Of a stretch of DNA of 64,000 nt, positions 1-9,214 are shown piece by piece. Position 1 is the first letter of the stretch. Each line of letters starts with the position of its first letter. Below the pieces are notes generated by a model. It had not been told where the DNA came from, did not search any database, and saw nothing but the letters and a program-made list of their open reading frames with translations. The DNA is taken from NCBI GenBank assembly GCA_900049755.1, contig LT160592.1, forward strand, positions 849,040 through 913,039. The letters run 5' to 3'. Made by a program: the position numbers and the translations under genes. Source of the stretch: Corynebacterium provencense. Its GTDB lineage: Bacteria; Actinomycetota; Actinomycetes; Mycobacteriales; Mycobacteriaceae.

Positions 1-79
1 TGACATCATCGACATTGTCGACAGTTTCCCGTTGACGGGTGTGGGAAAGGTGTCGAAGAAGCAGCAGCAGACCCGCTGA
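1..79 (+). CDS. acyl-adenylating enzyme (AMP-binding family), C-terminal end only
   Basis: The window opens inside a reading frame (codons from base 2) that ends in TGA at 77-79. The visible 25 residues contain FPLTGVGKVSKK, the C-terminal lysine motif of AMP-forming acyl-CoA/aryl ligases, whose lysine (in GKVSKK) takes part in adenylation. The substrate cannot be told from this fragment. It converges on the S10 operon, with a hairpin between them at 178-212. Confidence 0.6.
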   Translation, partial: DIIDIVDSFPLTGVGKVSKKQQQTR

Positions 80-177
80 CACGCGCTCAGTGCCCGGACA
101 TCCGGCGCCGGTCAACAGCGGGCCGGTACGTGGCGGGGCGGGGTACGGCCCTGCCCACGTCCGCCGGATATGCCGAA

Positions 178-212
178 GGTCCCCGCCCCGGAACTCTCCC
201 GGGACGGGGACC
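178..212. terminator. hairpin between the acyl ligase and rpsQ
   Basis: A 14-bp stem (one G-U pair) with a 7-nt loop lies between two convergent transcription units. Neither side has a U tract, so it may work as a bidirectional or non-canonical terminator. A second weaker GC hairpin lies at 252-273. Confidence 0.45.
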
Positions 213-288
213 AGTGACACGGTGCGGGGCCTGCCGGCCACCGCAGAGAACCAGCCGGGCCCTGCCGGGCCGGCTTGTCCTGTACGGC

Positions 289-570
289 CTACTTGGCCTT
301 CTCGACGATTTCGACGAGACGGAAGTGCTTGTCCTTGGACAGCGGCCGGGTCTCTTCGATGCGGACCAGGTCGCCGATACCGGCGACGTTGTCCTCGTCG
401 TGCGCCTTCACCTTGGTGTTGGTACGCATGATCTTGCCGTAGAGGGCGTGCTTCTTACGGTCCTCGAGCTCGACGACGATGGTCTTGCTCATCTTGTCGG
501 ACACGACGTAGCCGGTCCGGACCTTGCGGGCACCCTTGGTGTTCTGGTTGGTCACGTTGGTCTCACTCAT
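289..570 (-). CDS. rpsQ: 30S ribosomal protein S17
   Basis: Protein of 93 aa and last gene of the S10 operon. S17 is a primary 16S rRNA binder of the small subunit body. The core contains [16 protein letters not shown] and the C-terminal [21 protein letters not shown], both typical of the family. A short N-terminal extension ([17 protein letters not shown]) is usual in actinobacteria. The start overlaps the rpmC stop by 4 bp, so the two are translationally coupled. Confidence 0.97.
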   Translation of the reverse strand: MSETNVTNQNTKGARKVRTGYVVSDKMSKTIVVELEDRKKHALYGKIMRTNTKVKAHDEDNVAGIGDLVRIEETRPLSKDKHFRLVEIVEKAK

Positions 571-800
571 GCTGCGTCACCCTCCGGAGCGGTGGACAGG
601 CCCAGCTCGCGCTCACGGAGCACGGTGTAGATCCGGGCGATGTCGCGCTTGACGGTGCCGAGGCGACGGTTGTTGGTCAGCTGACCGGTGGCGTTCTGGA
701 AGCGCAGGTTGAACAGCTCCTCCTTCGCCTCCTTCAGCTTGGTGGTCAGCTCATCGTTGCTGAGGTCACGGAGCTCGTGGGCCGGTGTACCGGTAGCCAT
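567..800 (-). CDS. rpmC: 50S ribosomal protein L29
   Basis: Protein of 77 aa, L29/uL29 family, located at the polypeptide exit tunnel. [27 protein letters not shown] followed by the [21 protein letters not shown] helix matches the two-helix fold (quoted in two parts). The start overlaps the last base of rplP at 800, and the end overlaps rpsQ by 4 bp. Confidence 0.97.
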   Translation of the reverse strand: MATGTPAHELRDLSNDELTTKLKEAKEELFNLRFQNATGQLTNNRRLGTVKRDIARIYTVLRERELGLSTAPEGDAA

Positions 801-1216
801 CAGAACTGATCCTCCTTCTTCACGATTCGCACCTTGCAGGGGAGCTTGTTGCCCGCACGACGGAGCGCCTCGAGGGCAACTTCCTCACTCGGGTAGCTCA
901 TCTCGAACAGGATACGGCCGGGCTTGACGTTCGCGACCCACTTCTCCACGGGGCCCTTACCCGAACCCATACGCACGCCGAGCGGCTTCTGGGTCAGGGG
1001 GCGGTCCGGGAAGATGTTGATCCACACCTTGCCACCACGCTTGACGTGGCGGTTGATGGCGATACGGGCAGCCTCGATCTGGCGGTTGGTGATGTACGTC
1101 GGCTCCAGGGCCTGCAGGCCGTAGTCGCCGAAGGTCACGCGGTTGCCGCCCTTGGACACACCGGAACGGTGCGGCCGGTGCTGGCGGCGGAACTTGACCC
1201 GCTTGGGGATAAGCAT
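800..1216 (-). CDS. rplP: 50S ribosomal protein L16
   Basis: Protein of 138 aa, the standard length for L16/uL16, which helps form the A-site tRNA binding region of the large subunit. It begins [19 protein letters not shown] and contains [14 protein letters not shown], both diagnostic. It lies 3 bp downstream of rpsC and shares one base with rpmC. Confidence 0.98.
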   Translation of the reverse strand: MLIPKRVKFRRQHRPHRSGVSKGGNRVTFGDYGLQALEPTYITNRQIEAARIAINRHVKRGGKVWINIFPDRPLTQKPLGVRMGSGKGPVEKWVANVKPGRILFEMSYPSEEVALEALRRAGNKLPCKVRIVKKEDQF

Positions 1217-1219
1217 GGG

Positions 1220-2014
1220 TTAACCCTCCTGCTTCTGGTCGGCACGCGGACGCCGAGCTCCTCCGCGACGCGGACGCTCGCGACGGTTGCCGCGGGCACC
1301 GCGGTCCTCGCGGGCGTGCGGACGCTCGCGACGGTTGCCGCGGGCACCGCGGTCCTCGCGGGCGTTGAGCAGGGACTCGCGGCGGCCACCGACGACGTCG
1401 CCCTTGTAGATCCAGACCTTCACGCCGATGCGGCCGAAGGTGGTGTGGGCTTCGAAAGTACCGTAGTCGATCTCGGCCCGCAGCGTGTGGAGCGGGACGC
1501 GACCTTCGTGGTACCGCTCGGTGCGGCCCATCTCGGCACCGCCGAGACGACCCGAGCAGACAACCTTGATGCCCTTGACCTGGGGCTGACGCATGGCGGA
1601 CTGGATCGCCTTGCGCATTGCCCGGCGGAAGGCCACGCGGTTGCTCAGCTGCTCAGCGATGGACTGGGCCACGAGCTGGGCGTTGGCGTCAATGTTCTTG
1701 ACTTCGAGGATGTTGAGCTGCACCTGCTTACCGGTGAGCTTCTCCAGACGGCCACGGATCCGGTCCGCCTCGGCGCCGCGGCGTCCGATGACGATGCCCG
1801 GGCGGGCGGTGTGGATGTCCACGCGGACCCGGTCGCGGGTGCGCTCGATGACGACGTCGGCGATGCCGGCGCGATCGAGGCCCTTGGACAGGAACTCGCG
1901 GATCTTGATGTCCTCGGCGAGGTAGTCAGCGTACTGCTTGTCGGCGTACCAGCGGGAGCGCCACTCGGAAGTGATACCCAGCCGGAGGCCGTGGGGGTGA
2001 ATCTTCTGGCCCAC
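1220..2014 (-). CDS. rpsC: 30S ribosomal protein S3
   Basis: Protein of 264 aa, starting at GTG 2014 inside the rplV stop (TAGTG). The N-terminus [13 protein letters not shown], the KH domain [15 protein letters not shown] and the C-terminal domain [19 protein letters not shown] are all present. S3 lines the mRNA entry channel. The basic tail carries an in-frame 48-bp (16-aa) tandem duplication at 1271-1366, giving two copies of [15 protein letters not shown]. Tail length varies in this genus, so the repeat may be real. Confidence 0.97.
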   Translation of the reverse strand: MGQKIHPHGLRLGITSEWRSRWYADKQYADYLAEDIKIREFLSKGLDRAGIADVVIERTRDRVRVDIHTARPGIVIGRRGAEADRIRGRLEKLTGKQVQLNILEVKNIDANAQLVAQSIAEQLSNRVAFRRAMRKAIQSAMRQPQVKGIKVVCSGRLGGAEMGRTERYHEGRVPLHTLRAEIDYGTFEAHTTFGRIGVKVWIYKGDVVGGRRESLLNAREDRGARGNRRERPHAREDRGARGNRRERPRRGGARRPRADQKQEG

Positions 2015-2376
2015 TACTGAGCACTTCCCTTCTGGCTCTCGACAACCACGGTGATGTGGCTGGTGCGCTTGCGGATCTGGAAGGCCCGACCCTGGGCGCG
2101 GGGCTGGAACCGCTTGAGCGTCGGTCCTTCGTCGGCGAAAGCCTCGGAGACGACGAGCGTGCGGGGGTCCAGGCCGAAGTTGTTCTCGGCGTTCGCGGCG
2201 GCGGATGCGACAACCTTCGCGACCGGCTCAGAGGCCGACTGCGGGGCGTAGCGCAGGATCGCCAGCGCGTCCTCCACGGACTTGCCGCGGATGGTGTCGA
2301 TGACGCGACGTGCCTTCATCGGGGTGACCCGGACGAACTTGGCGGTGGCGCGTGCGGAATTGATGGTGTCGGACAT
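2014..2376 (-). CDS. rplV: 50S ribosomal protein L22
   Basis: Protein of 120 aa. The start is [19 protein letters not shown] at 2376. A longer upstream frame exists but overlaps rpsS and has no family similarity. The motif SHITVVVE and the loop region [17 protein letters not shown] that lines the exit tunnel are present. It sits in the S10 operon between rpsS and rpsC. Confidence 0.97.
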   Translation of the reverse strand: MSDTINSARATAKFVRVTPMKARRVIDTIRGKSVEDALAILRYAPQSASEPVAKVVASAAANAENNFGLDPRTLVVSEAFADEGPTLKRFQPRAQGRAFQIRKRTSHITVVVESQKGSAQ

Positions 2377-2378
2377 GA

Positions 2379-2657
2379 CTATCGCCGACCCTTCTTGTCG
2401 TCCTTGATGTGACCCTTGAAGGTCTTGGTCGGGGCGAACTCGCCCAACTTGTGACCGACCATCGAGTCGTCGATGAACACCGGGACATGCTTCCGACCGT
2501 CGTGGACGGCGAAAGTGTGGCCGATGAAATCGGGGAGAATGGTCGAACGGCGCGACCAGGTCTTGATGACCTTCTTGGTGCCGGCGTCGTTCTGGGCGTC
2601 CACCTTCGCGAGGAGGTGTTCGTCCACGAACGGGCCCTTTTTGAGGCTGCGTGGCAT
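2379..2657 (-). CDS. rpsS: 30S ribosomal protein S19
   Basis: Protein of 92 aa starting [16 protein letters not shown], the usual S19 N-terminus. ATG 2657 is chosen because GGAGG lies 9 nt upstream and because an upstream TTG would add only two non-conserved residues. [17 protein letters not shown] is the conserved core. S19 binds the head of 16S rRNA. Confidence 0.97.
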   Translation of the reverse strand: MPRSLKKGPFVDEHLLAKVDAQNDAGTKKVIKTWSRRSTILPDFIGHTFAVHDGRKHVPVFIDDSMVGHKLGEFAPTKTFKGHIKDDKKGRR

Positions 2658-2672
2658 TCTCAACTACCTCCT

Positions 2673-3515
2673 TTAGCGCTTCTTGTTCTTGTTGGCACGG
2701 CGACGGCGGACGATCAGCTTGTCGCTCGGACGGTTGGGCTTGCGGGTGCGGCCCTCCGGCTGGCCCCACGGGGAGACGGGGTGGCGGCCACCTGAGGTCT
2801 TGCCCTCACCACCACCGTGCGGGTGGTCGACCGGGTTCATCACGACACCGCGGACGGTCGGGCGGACGCCCTTCCAGCGCATACGACCGGCCTTGCCCCA
2901 GCGGATGTTGATCTGGTCGGCGTTACCGACCTCACCGACGGTGGCACGGCAACGGATGTCGACGCGACGGATCTCGGAGGACGGCATACGCAGGATCGCG
3001 TACGGGCCTTCCTTACCGAGCAGCTGGATGCTGACACCGGCGGACCGGGCGAGCTTGGCGCCGCCGCCCGGCTTGAGCTCCACGTTGTGGATCGTGGTAC
3101 CGGTCGGGATGTTGCGCAGGGGAAGGTTGTTCCCCGGCTTGATGTCGGCCTGTGCCCCGGTCTCGACGACAGCGCCCTGCTTCAGACCCTTCGGAGCGAT
3201 GATGTAACGCTTCTCACCGTCGGCGAAGTGCAGCAGCGCGATGTTCGCGGTGCGGTTCGGGTCGTACTCGATGTGCGCGACCTTGGCGGGCACACCGTCC
3301 TTGTCGACACGACGGAAGTCGATGACGCGGTAACGGCGCTTGTGACCGCCACCCTTGTGACGGGTGGTGATGTGACCGTGCACGTTACGGCCACCGGTCT
3401 TGGACAGCGGGCGCAGCAGAGACTTCTCCGGGGTCGAACGAGTGATCTCGTCGAACTCGGACACGGAACTCTGGCGGCGACCCGGCGTAGTCGGCTTGTA
3501 CTTGCGAATAGCCAT
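2673..3515 (-). CDS. rplB: 50S ribosomal protein L2
   Basis: Protein of 280 aa, full length for L2, which is needed for peptidyl transferase and subunit association. It contains the SRS-type core [18 protein letters not shown], including the conserved histidine (His229 in E. coli numbering by family knowledge), and begins [14 protein letters not shown]. The neighbours are rplW upstream and rpsS downstream. Confidence 0.98.
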   Translation of the reverse strand: MAIRKYKPTTPGRRQSSVSEFDEITRSTPEKSLLRPLSKTGGRNVHGHITTRHKGGGHKRRYRVIDFRRVDKDGVPAKVAHIEYDPNRTANIALLHFADGEKRYIIAPKGLKQGAVVETGAQADIKPGNNLPLRNIPTGTTIHNVELKPGGGAKLARSAGVSIQLLGKEGPYAILRMPSSEIRRVDIRCRATVGEVGNADQINIRWGKAGRMRWKGVRPTVRGVVMNPVDHPHGGGEGKTSGGRHPVSPWGQPEGRTRKPNRPSDKLIVRRRRANKNKKR

Positions 3516-3553
3516 ACTTCTGCTCTCTCTTTACCTGTCGGTGACGACTGCCC

Positions 3554-3859
3554 TCAGGCGGTCGCACCACCGAAGATGTCGATGGGCTCGCTGCCGGCGA
3601 CCAGGGTGACCATGGCGCGCTTGGTGGCCTTGCGCCGCCCGAAACCGGTGCGGGAACGCTTACGCTTTCCCGGACGGTTCAGAGTGTTGACGCTGGCGAC
3701 CTTCACACCGAAGATCTCCTCGACGGCAATCTTGATCTGGGTCTTGTTGGAATCGGGCCTCACCAGGAACGTGTACACGTTCTGCTCCATGAGACCGTAG
3801 GACTTCTCGGAGACGACGGGGGCGATGATGATGTCCCGGGGATCGGCGACAGTGCTCAC
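3554..3859 (-). CDS. rplW: 50S ribosomal protein L23
   Basis: Protein of 101 aa. [17 protein letters not shown] and [20 protein letters not shown] define the L23 family, which sits at the tunnel exit and docks trigger factor and SRP. The start overlaps the rplD stop by 4 bp. Confidence 0.97.
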   Translation of the reverse strand: MSTVADPRDIIIAPVVSEKSYGLMEQNVYTFLVRPDSNKTQIKIAVEEIFGVKVASVNTLNRPGKRKRSRTGFGRRKATKRAMVTLVAGSEPIDIFGGATA

Positions 3860-4506
3860 TTTGCCTCCTCCTTCCTGCTGGACTGCTCGACGAAGGTGTT
3901 GAGAGCCTCGACAGAGAAGATGACGTCGTCCGCGTTGAGGACGTCGTAGGTGTTCAACTGGTCGGCCGCCAGAGCGTGGACACCGGAGAGGTTGTTCACG
4001 GACTTCCAGGCGGTGACGTCGTCACGGCCGAGAACCACGAGGACGGACCTGCGGTCAGTGAGCCGCTCGATGAACGTACGTGCCGACTTCGTTGACGGGG
4101 TCTGGCCTGCGACCAGCTCCTCGACGAGGTGGATCCGCTCGTTGCGGACACGGTCGGTGAGGGCTCCGCGCAGCGCGGCGGCCTTCATCTTCTTCGGGGT
4201 CCGCTGGTCGTAGTCACGCGGCTGCGGACCGTGGACCGTGCCACCACCGGTGAAGTGGGGGGCGCGGGTGGAACCCTGGCGGGCACGACCGGTGCCCTTC
4301 TGACGGAACGGCTTCCTGCCGCCACCGGAGACCATGCCACGCGTCTTGGTGGCGTGGGTACCCTGTCGCTTCGCGGCGAGCTGGGCCACGACGACCTGGT
4401 GCATCAGCGGCACGGACGGCTCGACGTCGAAGATCGACGCCGGAAGCTCGACGGTGCCGTTGGTGGATCCGTCAGCGGTGTGGACGTTGAGGGTCAGATT
4501 GCTCAT
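3856..4506 (-). CDS. rplD: 50S ribosomal protein L4
   Basis: Protein of 216 aa. The conserved extended loop [21 protein letters not shown] reaches into the exit tunnel. In E. coli, L4 also represses the S10 operon; no sequence evidence for that mechanism is seen here. It overlaps rplC and rplW by 4 bp each. Confidence 0.97.
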   Translation of the reverse strand: MSNLTLNVHTADGSTNGTVELPASIFDVEPSVPLMHQVVVAQLAAKRQGTHATKTRGMVSGGGRKPFRQKGTGRARQGSTRAPHFTGGGTVHGPQPRDYDQRTPKKMKAAALRGALTDRVRNERIHLVEELVAGQTPSTKSARTFIERLTDRRSVLVVLGRDDVTAWKSVNNLSGVHALAADQLNTYDVLNADDVIFSVEALNTFVEQSSRKEEAK

Positions 4507-5159
4507 GCGTGTGCACCGCCCTTCACTGCGGTCTTGACGGTCACGATGCCGCCGTTGATTCCGGGAATCGCACCCTTGATCAGGAGCAGGTTGGACTCGG
4601 CGTCCACCCGGGCGATCCTGAGGTTCTGCAGGGTGACTCGCTCGTTGCCCATCCGGCCGGCCATCCGGGTGCCCTTGAAGACACGACCGGGGGTGGCGCA
4701 GGCGCCGATGCCGCCGACACGGCGGTGGGCGGCCTGGTTACCGTGGGAGGCACCCTGGCCGGCGAAGCCGTGGCGCTTCATTGCGCCGGCGTAGCCCTTG
4801 CCCTTCGAGGTGCCGGTGACGTCCACGTAGGTGACGTCGGAGAAGAGCTCGGCGGTGATGTCCTGGCCGACCTCGTAGGCGGACGCGTCGTCGACGCGGA
4901 ACTCCACCATGTGACGGCGCGGGGTGACTCCGGCCTTCTTGTAGTGACCGGCCTGCGGCTTCTTGACCTTGCGAGGGTCAATGTCGCCGAAGGCGATCTG
5001 GACGGCTTCGTAGCCGTCAGTGTCCTTGGTGCGCACCTGGGTGACGACACAGGGCCCAGCCTCGACGACGGTGACCGGAACGACCCGGTTGTCCTCGTCG
5101 AAGATCTGGGTCATGCCGAGCTTCTTGCCCAGGATGCCCTTGATCTCGTTTTCGCTCAT
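4503..5159 (-). CDS. rplC: 50S ribosomal protein L3
   Basis: Protein of 218 aa beginning with a short extension before [15 protein letters not shown]. The loop [21 protein letters not shown] reaches the peptidyl transferase centre. It is the second gene of the S10 operon, 39 bp after rpsJ. Confidence 0.98.
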   Translation of the reverse strand: MSENEIKGILGKKLGMTQIFDEDNRVVPVTVVEAGPCVVTQVRTKDTDGYEAVQIAFGDIDPRKVKKPQAGHYKKAGVTPRRHMVEFRVDDASAYEVGQDITAELFSDVTYVDVTGTSKGKGYAGAMKRHGFAGQGASHGNQAAHRRVGGIGACATPGRVFKGTRMAGRMGNERVTLQNLRIARVDAESNLLLIKGAIPGINGGIVTVKTAVKGGAHA

Positions 5160-5198
5160 TATTCTGCTCCGCTGCTCAGTTCCGACTCAAGCCCAGGG

Positions 5199-5504
5199 TT
5201 ACTGGATGTTCACGTCGACGCTGGCCGGAAGATCGATGCGCATCAGGGCGTCAACGGTCTTCGGCGTCGGGTCGAGAATGTCGATGAGCCGCTTGTGGGT
5301 GCGCATCTCGAAGTGCTCGCGAGAATCCTTGTACTTGTGCGGCGAACGGATGACGCAGTACACGTTCTTCTCGGTGGGCAGAGGCACAGGGCCGACCACG
5401 CGGGCACCCGTGCGGGTGACCGTCTCGACGATCTTCTTGGCAGAAGCGTCGATTGCCTCGTGGTCATAGGCCTTGAGCCTGATGCGGATCTTCTGTCCCG
5501 CCAC
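5199..5504 (-). CDS. rpsJ: 30S ribosomal protein S10
   Basis: Protein of 101 aa starting at GTG 5504 (product [19 protein letters not shown]). Upstream codons in the same frame have no S10 similarity. S10 (NusE) acts in the small subunit head and in transcription antitermination with Nus[21 protein letters not shown] is the conserved loop. This is the first gene of the S10 operon. Confidence 0.97.
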   Translation of the reverse strand: MAGQKIRIRLKAYDHEAIDASAKKIVETVTRTGARVVGPVPLPTEKNVYCVIRSPHKYKDSREHFEMRTHKRLIDILDPTPKTVDALMRIDLPASVDVNIQ

Positions 5505-5608
5505 GCTAGTCCTCTTCCTCGTTCCCCGTTCCATGACGGGTCGGTGTCCTTGTCCCGGCCCGATGGCGTGGGAACTTTCAAGTTTCTTGGTTAACGCTGT
5601 CCGGCTGA

Positions 5609-5637
5609 TGAAGCTGGCACAGACGCCAGTGTCTTCA
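5609..5637 (-). promoter_or_regulatory. hairpin in the putative S10 operon leader
   Basis: TGAAG and CTGGC are mirrored by GCCAG and CTTCA, giving a 10-bp stem with a 3-nt bulge about 105 bp before rpsJ. It could be a leader structure or an operator. No known r-protein binding motif was recognised. Confidence 0.3.
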
Positions 5638-6106
5638 TGACCGCACTGGTTCCGACGTCTGGCCCGGTCGACGGAGGGGAGGCAAATCACCGCTGCACCG
5701 TCGTGCCGGACGACGGTCGTGAACCGAGTCATCCGAGGAAGAGCCCCATGATCTGGCGTACGGGACCTTCGCTTAACTGCCGCTGTTTATTTGCCATGCC
5801 CCACTCCGGCTCCCGCAGGACGACCACCGACGAATCGACGACCGTGACCCTGCGTCGGAACCCGTGGACGGTCGTGGGACCGCCTCCGTGGTTCATGCTC
5901 ACTTCACCATCACCCCCGTCTTGCCCCCGGAAGCGAGTTCCGGGCACGCAGGAGGCATGTCAAAGCAACGTCGATGATTTAACCACGTCGCCTGCGCACA
6001 GGACAAATCCTGCACGCGACCGGTTCCGCGCGGTCCACCCGGTGCCGGATCACCTCCGCGACACCGCCTCCGTACAACAGAGATCCGGGACCCGGACCGC
6101 AGCACC

Positions 6107-6154
6107 GATCACAGGACAGATCACGCGAAGGATCACAGGGGCGATCACAGGTCC
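6107..6154. repeat. four 12-bp direct repeats (GATCACNNNNNN)
   Basis: GATCAC occurs at 6107, 6119, 6131 and 6143, an exact 12-bp period (about one helical turn), and three units continue as GATCACAGG. The array ends about 165 bp before the Asp23 cluster start codon and could be a binding array for a regulator. Confidence 0.6.
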
Positions 6155-6321
6155 TGTCAGGAGACCGGCGGACTCCTGCCCGGGCGTTTTCGGGATCTCC
6201 ACCGGTGAGAACGTCTACCATGGGTCGGGAACACCCGGGCCCGGACAGGAGAACCTGACGGCCCGTTGCCCCATCCGACCAGCAACCGTCCCGCATCACC
6301 GAACCTGGAAAGGACTCGCCC

Positions 6322-6831
6322 ATGACCAGCAACGTCCCCGATAGCACCACGAAGACGGACACCGGGGCGGACGCCACCGGCGGCACCTCCCCCGCTGTCC
6401 CGGAGAGCACCGGCTCCGACCTCGTGACCGACCACGGTCGCACCTCCGTCGCCGACGTGGTGGTCTCCAAGATTGCCGGCATGGCCGCCCGGGAGGTCAC
6501 CGGGGTCCATGATCTCGGTGGCTCCACCGCACGTGCACTGGGAGCACTTCGCGAGCGCATTCCCGGTGGTCGGGTCAATGTCCAGCAGGGCATCTCGGTG
6601 GAGGTCGGCGAACGCCAGGCGGCCGTCGACATCTCCATCGTCGCCGAATACGGTGTGGCCATCCACGAACTTGCCGAGGCGATCCGCCGCAACATCATCA
6701 TCTCCGTCGAAGAGATGACCGGACTCGAGGTGACCGAGGTCAACGTCACTGTCCACGACGTGCACCTGCCCGGTGACGACGAGGAGGACGATCCGGAGCC
6801 TGTCGCCGAGAAGAACCCGCGCGTCCAGTAG
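6322..6831 (+). CDS. Asp23/Gls24 family envelope stress protein
   Basis: Protein of 169 aa. After a disordered Ser/Thr/Asp-rich N-terminus (about 1-38), the Asp23 domain begins at TSVADVVVSKIAGMAAREVTGV and continues with VEVGERQAAVDISIVAEYGV and VNVTVHDVHLPG, all typical of the family. In Bacillota, Asp23 is a soluble protein tethered to the membrane by AmaP and linked to cell-envelope homeostasis. Here it heads a six-gene plus-strand cluster. GGAAAGGA lies just before ATG 6322. The acidic C-terminus (DDEEDDPE) follows the domain. Confidence 0.88.
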   Translation: MTSNVPDSTTKTDTGADATGGTSPAVPESTGSDLVTDHGRTSVADVVVSKIAGMAAREVTGVHDLGGSTARALGALRERIPGGRVNVQQGISVEVGERQAAVDISIVAEYGVAIHELAEAIRRNIIISVEEMTGLEVTEVNVTVHDVHLPGDDEEDDPEPVAEKNPRVQ

Positions 6832-6840
6832 GGACACACC

Positions 6841-7329
6841 ATGACCCACTCCTCCAGGTCCGCCGGGTCTTCCGGATCATCCGGATCATCCGGATCCTTC
6901 CGGGACGATCCCGAGTACCTCCGCGCGCGTCGCCGGATCATCCGGGACAACCACCCCGATGTGGGCGGGTCGGACGAGGCACTCATCGCTGCACTCGCTG
7001 ACCTTGACGAGCGCTGGAGCCGCCGTGTCCGGCACCGTGCGGAGCTCGGGGACATCCGGCTTCCGGGATTCATCCCGGACGATGTCGCCCGTCAGGCCAC
7101 GGACCTGGCCGAGCAGTACACCGATGAAGTCCTGAGACGTGCCGGGGAAATGCAGGAGCGTGCACGACGTGTGGTGGAGGCCCAGACTCCCCGGCTCCGG
7201 AAGCTCAGACGGGAAGCCGGCAGAACCGCCGGCACTGTCGTCCGCTCGGTCCAGGAGCACCTGCCCCGACGGTTCCCGGGGGCGCGAAGGTACACCTCGA
7301 CCGGAACCAACAGAACGGAGAAGAAATGA
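6841..7329 (+). CDS. J-domain-like protein with HPD motif, Asp23 cluster
   Basis: Protein of 162 aa, not a known named family. Residues 9-19 are a Ser/Gly linker built from 9-bp DNA repeats. Residues about 24-56 resemble helices II and III of a J-domain with an intact HPD tripeptide (residues 38-40, RDNHPDVGGSDEALIAAL), but helix I is missing. A long charged helix (about 85-150) rich in Arg/Glu follows. J-domains stimulate Hsp70 ATPase through HPD, so recruitment of DnaK to the Asp23 complex is possible, but this is inference. It starts 9 bp after the Asp23 gene. Confidence 0.7.
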   Translation: MTHSSRSAGSSGSSGSSGSFRDDPEYLRARRRIIRDNHPDVGGSDEALIAALADLDERWSRRVRHRAELGDIRLPGFIPDDVARQATDLAEQYTDEVLRRAGEMQERARRVVEAQTPRLRKLRREAGRTAGTVVRSVQEHLPRRFPGARRYTSTGTNRTEKK

Positions 7330-7514
7330 AGTATGCGACAGTTCTCGGCGTGCTCTTCGGTTTCCTGCTTGCAGTGGGGGCACTGTGGGCGGGCGTCACC
7401 GGATTCCTCGTCGTCGCCGTCCTGTGCACCGTCGGCGGAGTCGTCGGAGCACATCTCGAAGGCATCATCGACCTGCGGGCCGTCTTCAGCTCAGGGCACC
7501 GCGGACGCGGGTGA
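7326..7514 (+). CDS. small membrane protein, DUF2273-like
   Basis: Protein of 62 aa with two adjacent hydrophobic helices (about residues 4-22 and 24-42) and the GxxxGxxxG-like pattern seen in DUF2273 proteins, which accompany Asp23 and AmaP in Gram-positive bacteria. It overlaps the previous gene by 4 bp, so it is translationally coupled. It probably contributes a membrane anchor to the complex. Confidence 0.75.
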   Translation: MKYATVLGVLFGFLLAVGALWAGVTGFLVVAVLCTVGGVVGAHLEGIIDLRAVFSSGHRGRG

Positions 7515-7520
7515 CCGGCC

Positions 7521-8576
7521 GTGTCTGACTCCCCCGTGACCGTCGACGACCGTGTGGTCCGAGCCTATGCGATGCAGGCGGCGCTGAGCGTCCCCGGCGT
7601 CATCGACCACGCGTCCGGGATCAACAGGATCACCGGTCGTCATCTTCCCCGGGCCGACGTGCGGTGGAACGCAGCCAGGACAGGTGTCTGGGTGGACATC
7701 CAGATCGCCGTCGTCTGGCCGGCACCGGTGGTGGATGTCGCCGCCACCGTGCGCGCGACCGTGTCCACCTGGATCACCGCGGCCGTCGGAGTGGACGCCG
7801 CCGTAGTCAACGTCGACGTCGCCGCGGTCGTCCCCGTTCCGGGACAACGCGTCACCGGCGGGGACCTTGACCGGGTGAAACCCGCACCGCACCTCACACC
7901 CGTCACCGCCGTCCCACCTGCCGTCTCGACACCGCAGGTCAACAGGGCCGTCGTCAACCCACTGCGACCTGCAGCACCGGTCCGCCCCCGTCCTGTCCGG
8001 GTGCGCGCAGGTCGCCCGGTCCGTCCGGAGCATGTCCCGGTACCTCCGCCTCCGCAACTGCGCCCTGTCGGTACGCCCGTACCACCCACGGTTCTGGGAG
8101 TGCCGGTACCTCCACCGCACCTGCCGGTGCCCGTCACTGTCCCCTACCATGGCGCGTTGGCACCGGTGACGGTGAGTCCGCGACCACCGGTACAGATCCC
8201 GGAGACCCCGGCCACCCCCCGACCGACGCCCGTCATCACCGTGCACCGACCGCCCCGGTCACCGGAGATTCCCCCGCACGGCCCCGTACTGCACGATATC
8301 CCCACTCCCCCGGGGCCGCGGATAGAGAACGTTCCCACCCCCGACGGCCTTCCTGTGTCCAACATACCCACACCGGAAGGACTGCCTGTGACTGTCTTTC
8401 CCCAGGTGACACGGCGCGGTCTCACGCCGGTCACGGTCAACCATCCCCCACTCACCCCGGTCACCGTCAACCGCAGGAGTAGGACGGGCAGGAGGGCCGC
8501 AGTGGAGGCCGGCGATCGCGGAGACACCCCGGGTCCCGGCGCAGCACAGGCGTCCCAGCAAGGAGATCAACCGTGA
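7521..8576 (+). CDS. Asp23-like protein with long proline-rich repeat tail
   Basis: Protein of 351 aa. Residues about 5-115 look like a second Asp23-type domain (RAYAMQAALSVPGVIDHASG, then VWVDIQIAVVW and VVNVDVAAVVP). The remaining 235 residues are Pro/Val/Thr rich, with degenerate repeats such as IPTPxGLPV and LTPVTVN. There is no signal peptide or membrane helix, so it is probably cytoplasmic and tethered by its neighbours. The tail may be a PII-like extended binding scaffold. The next gene overlaps its stop by 4 bp. Confidence 0.7.
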   Translation: MSDSPVTVDDRVVRAYAMQAALSVPGVIDHASGINRITGRHLPRADVRWNAARTGVWVDIQIAVVWPAPVVDVAATVRATVSTWITAAVGVDAAVVNVDVAAVVPVPGQRVTGGDLDRVKPAPHLTPVTAVPPAVSTPQVNRAVVNPLRPAAPVRPRPVRVRAGRPVRPEHVPVPPPPQLRPVGTPVPPTVLGVPVPPPHLPVPVTVPYHGALAPVTVSPRPPVQIPETPATPRPTPVITVHRPPRSPEIPPHGPVLHDIPTPPGPRIENVPTPDGLPVSNIPTPEGLPVTVFPQVTRRGLTPVTVNHPPLTPVTVNRRSRTGRRAAVEAGDRGDTPGPGAAQASQQGDQP

Positions 8577-9214
8577 GCCGCACCGAGATCACTGACACCG
8601 GAACCCGACCGTCGTCCACTGACCGGGCGGTCACGGACAACAGGGACACTCCCCCTTCTGCCGACCCGGCTCCCCGTCCCGCGGCGTCCCCCCGTGCCCG
8701 GTGGCTGACCATGCTGCTCGGTCTTCTGCTCGTCGCTGCCGGGGCAGCTGCCGTCCACGATCTGCTCGTCGTCCGCGGATCGCTCTCGGACAGCCAGTGG
8801 CTCACCCCGGCGTACACGTGGATCGCCGACCTGCACTACGCACCCTGGATCTTTCCTGCGTCCGTTGTCAGCGCCGTACTGGCGCTGCTGCTGCTGGTCG
8901 CTGCCTTTCGGCCACGCACCCGGACCCATCTCTCGTTCGCGGGAGATTCGGCACTCCATGCGCGTCCCGTGGACATCGCCCGCCTCAGTACCGCCGCAGC
9001 TGAACGGGCGCGGGGCGTACTGAGGGCCTCGACAGTGGCGACCAGGAAGAAGATCACGGTCACCGTCACGAGTGCGGCCCGGGACACCGCTGACAGGGAC
9101 GCCGTGACCACCGCCGTCACCCGGGAGGTCGGAAACGTCGCCTCTCTACTCGACCCGACGCCCACCGTCACCGTGAAAATCACCTCACCCACCACCGGAG
9201 GAGACAAGAGATGA
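8573..9214 (+). CDS. two-helix membrane protein, DUF6286-like, Asp23 cluster
   Basis: Protein of 213 aa with a disordered N-terminus, two membrane helices (about 43-66 and 91-110) and a C-terminal cytoplasmic domain of about 100 residues that ends in PTPTVTVKITSP. The layout resembles AmaP and DUF6286 proteins of actinobacterial Asp23 loci. The start overlaps the previous stop (GTGA) and the end overlaps the next start by 4 bp, indicating one operon. Confidence 0.7.
   Translation: MSRTEITDTGTRPSSTDRAVTDNRDTPPSADPAPRPAASPRARWLTMLLGLLLVAAGAAAVHDLLVVRGSLSDSQWLTPAYTWIADLHYAPWIFPASVVSAVLALLLLVAAFRPRTRTHLSFAGDSALHARPVDIARLSTAAAERARGVLRASTVATRKKITVTVTSAARDTADRDAVTTAVTREVGNVASLLDPTPTVTVKITSPTTGGDKR

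Larger units (their letters stand above)
5505..6321. other. intergenic region: S10 operon leader and asp23-cluster upstream region
   Basis: This 817-bp gap separates the divergent S10 operon and Asp23 cluster. It holds a broken 10-bp inverted repeat (5609-5637) in the probable S10 leader and four GATCAC units spaced exactly 12 bp apart (6107-6148). A 72-codon minus-strand frame at 5729-5947 has no recognisable family and I do not call it a gene. I could not identify a convincing -35/-10 pair for rpsJ. Confidence 0.5.

Noticed and set aside
5729-5947. A 72-codon minus-strand gene upstream of rpsJ
   Set aside because: There is no recognised family, no Shine-Dalgarno site or leaderless box, and it lies in a probable regulatory gap.
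5637-6344. A 235-codon plus-strand gene before the Asp23 cluster
   Set aside because: The composition is low complexity with no family match. It covers the GATCAC array and runs into the Asp23 start.
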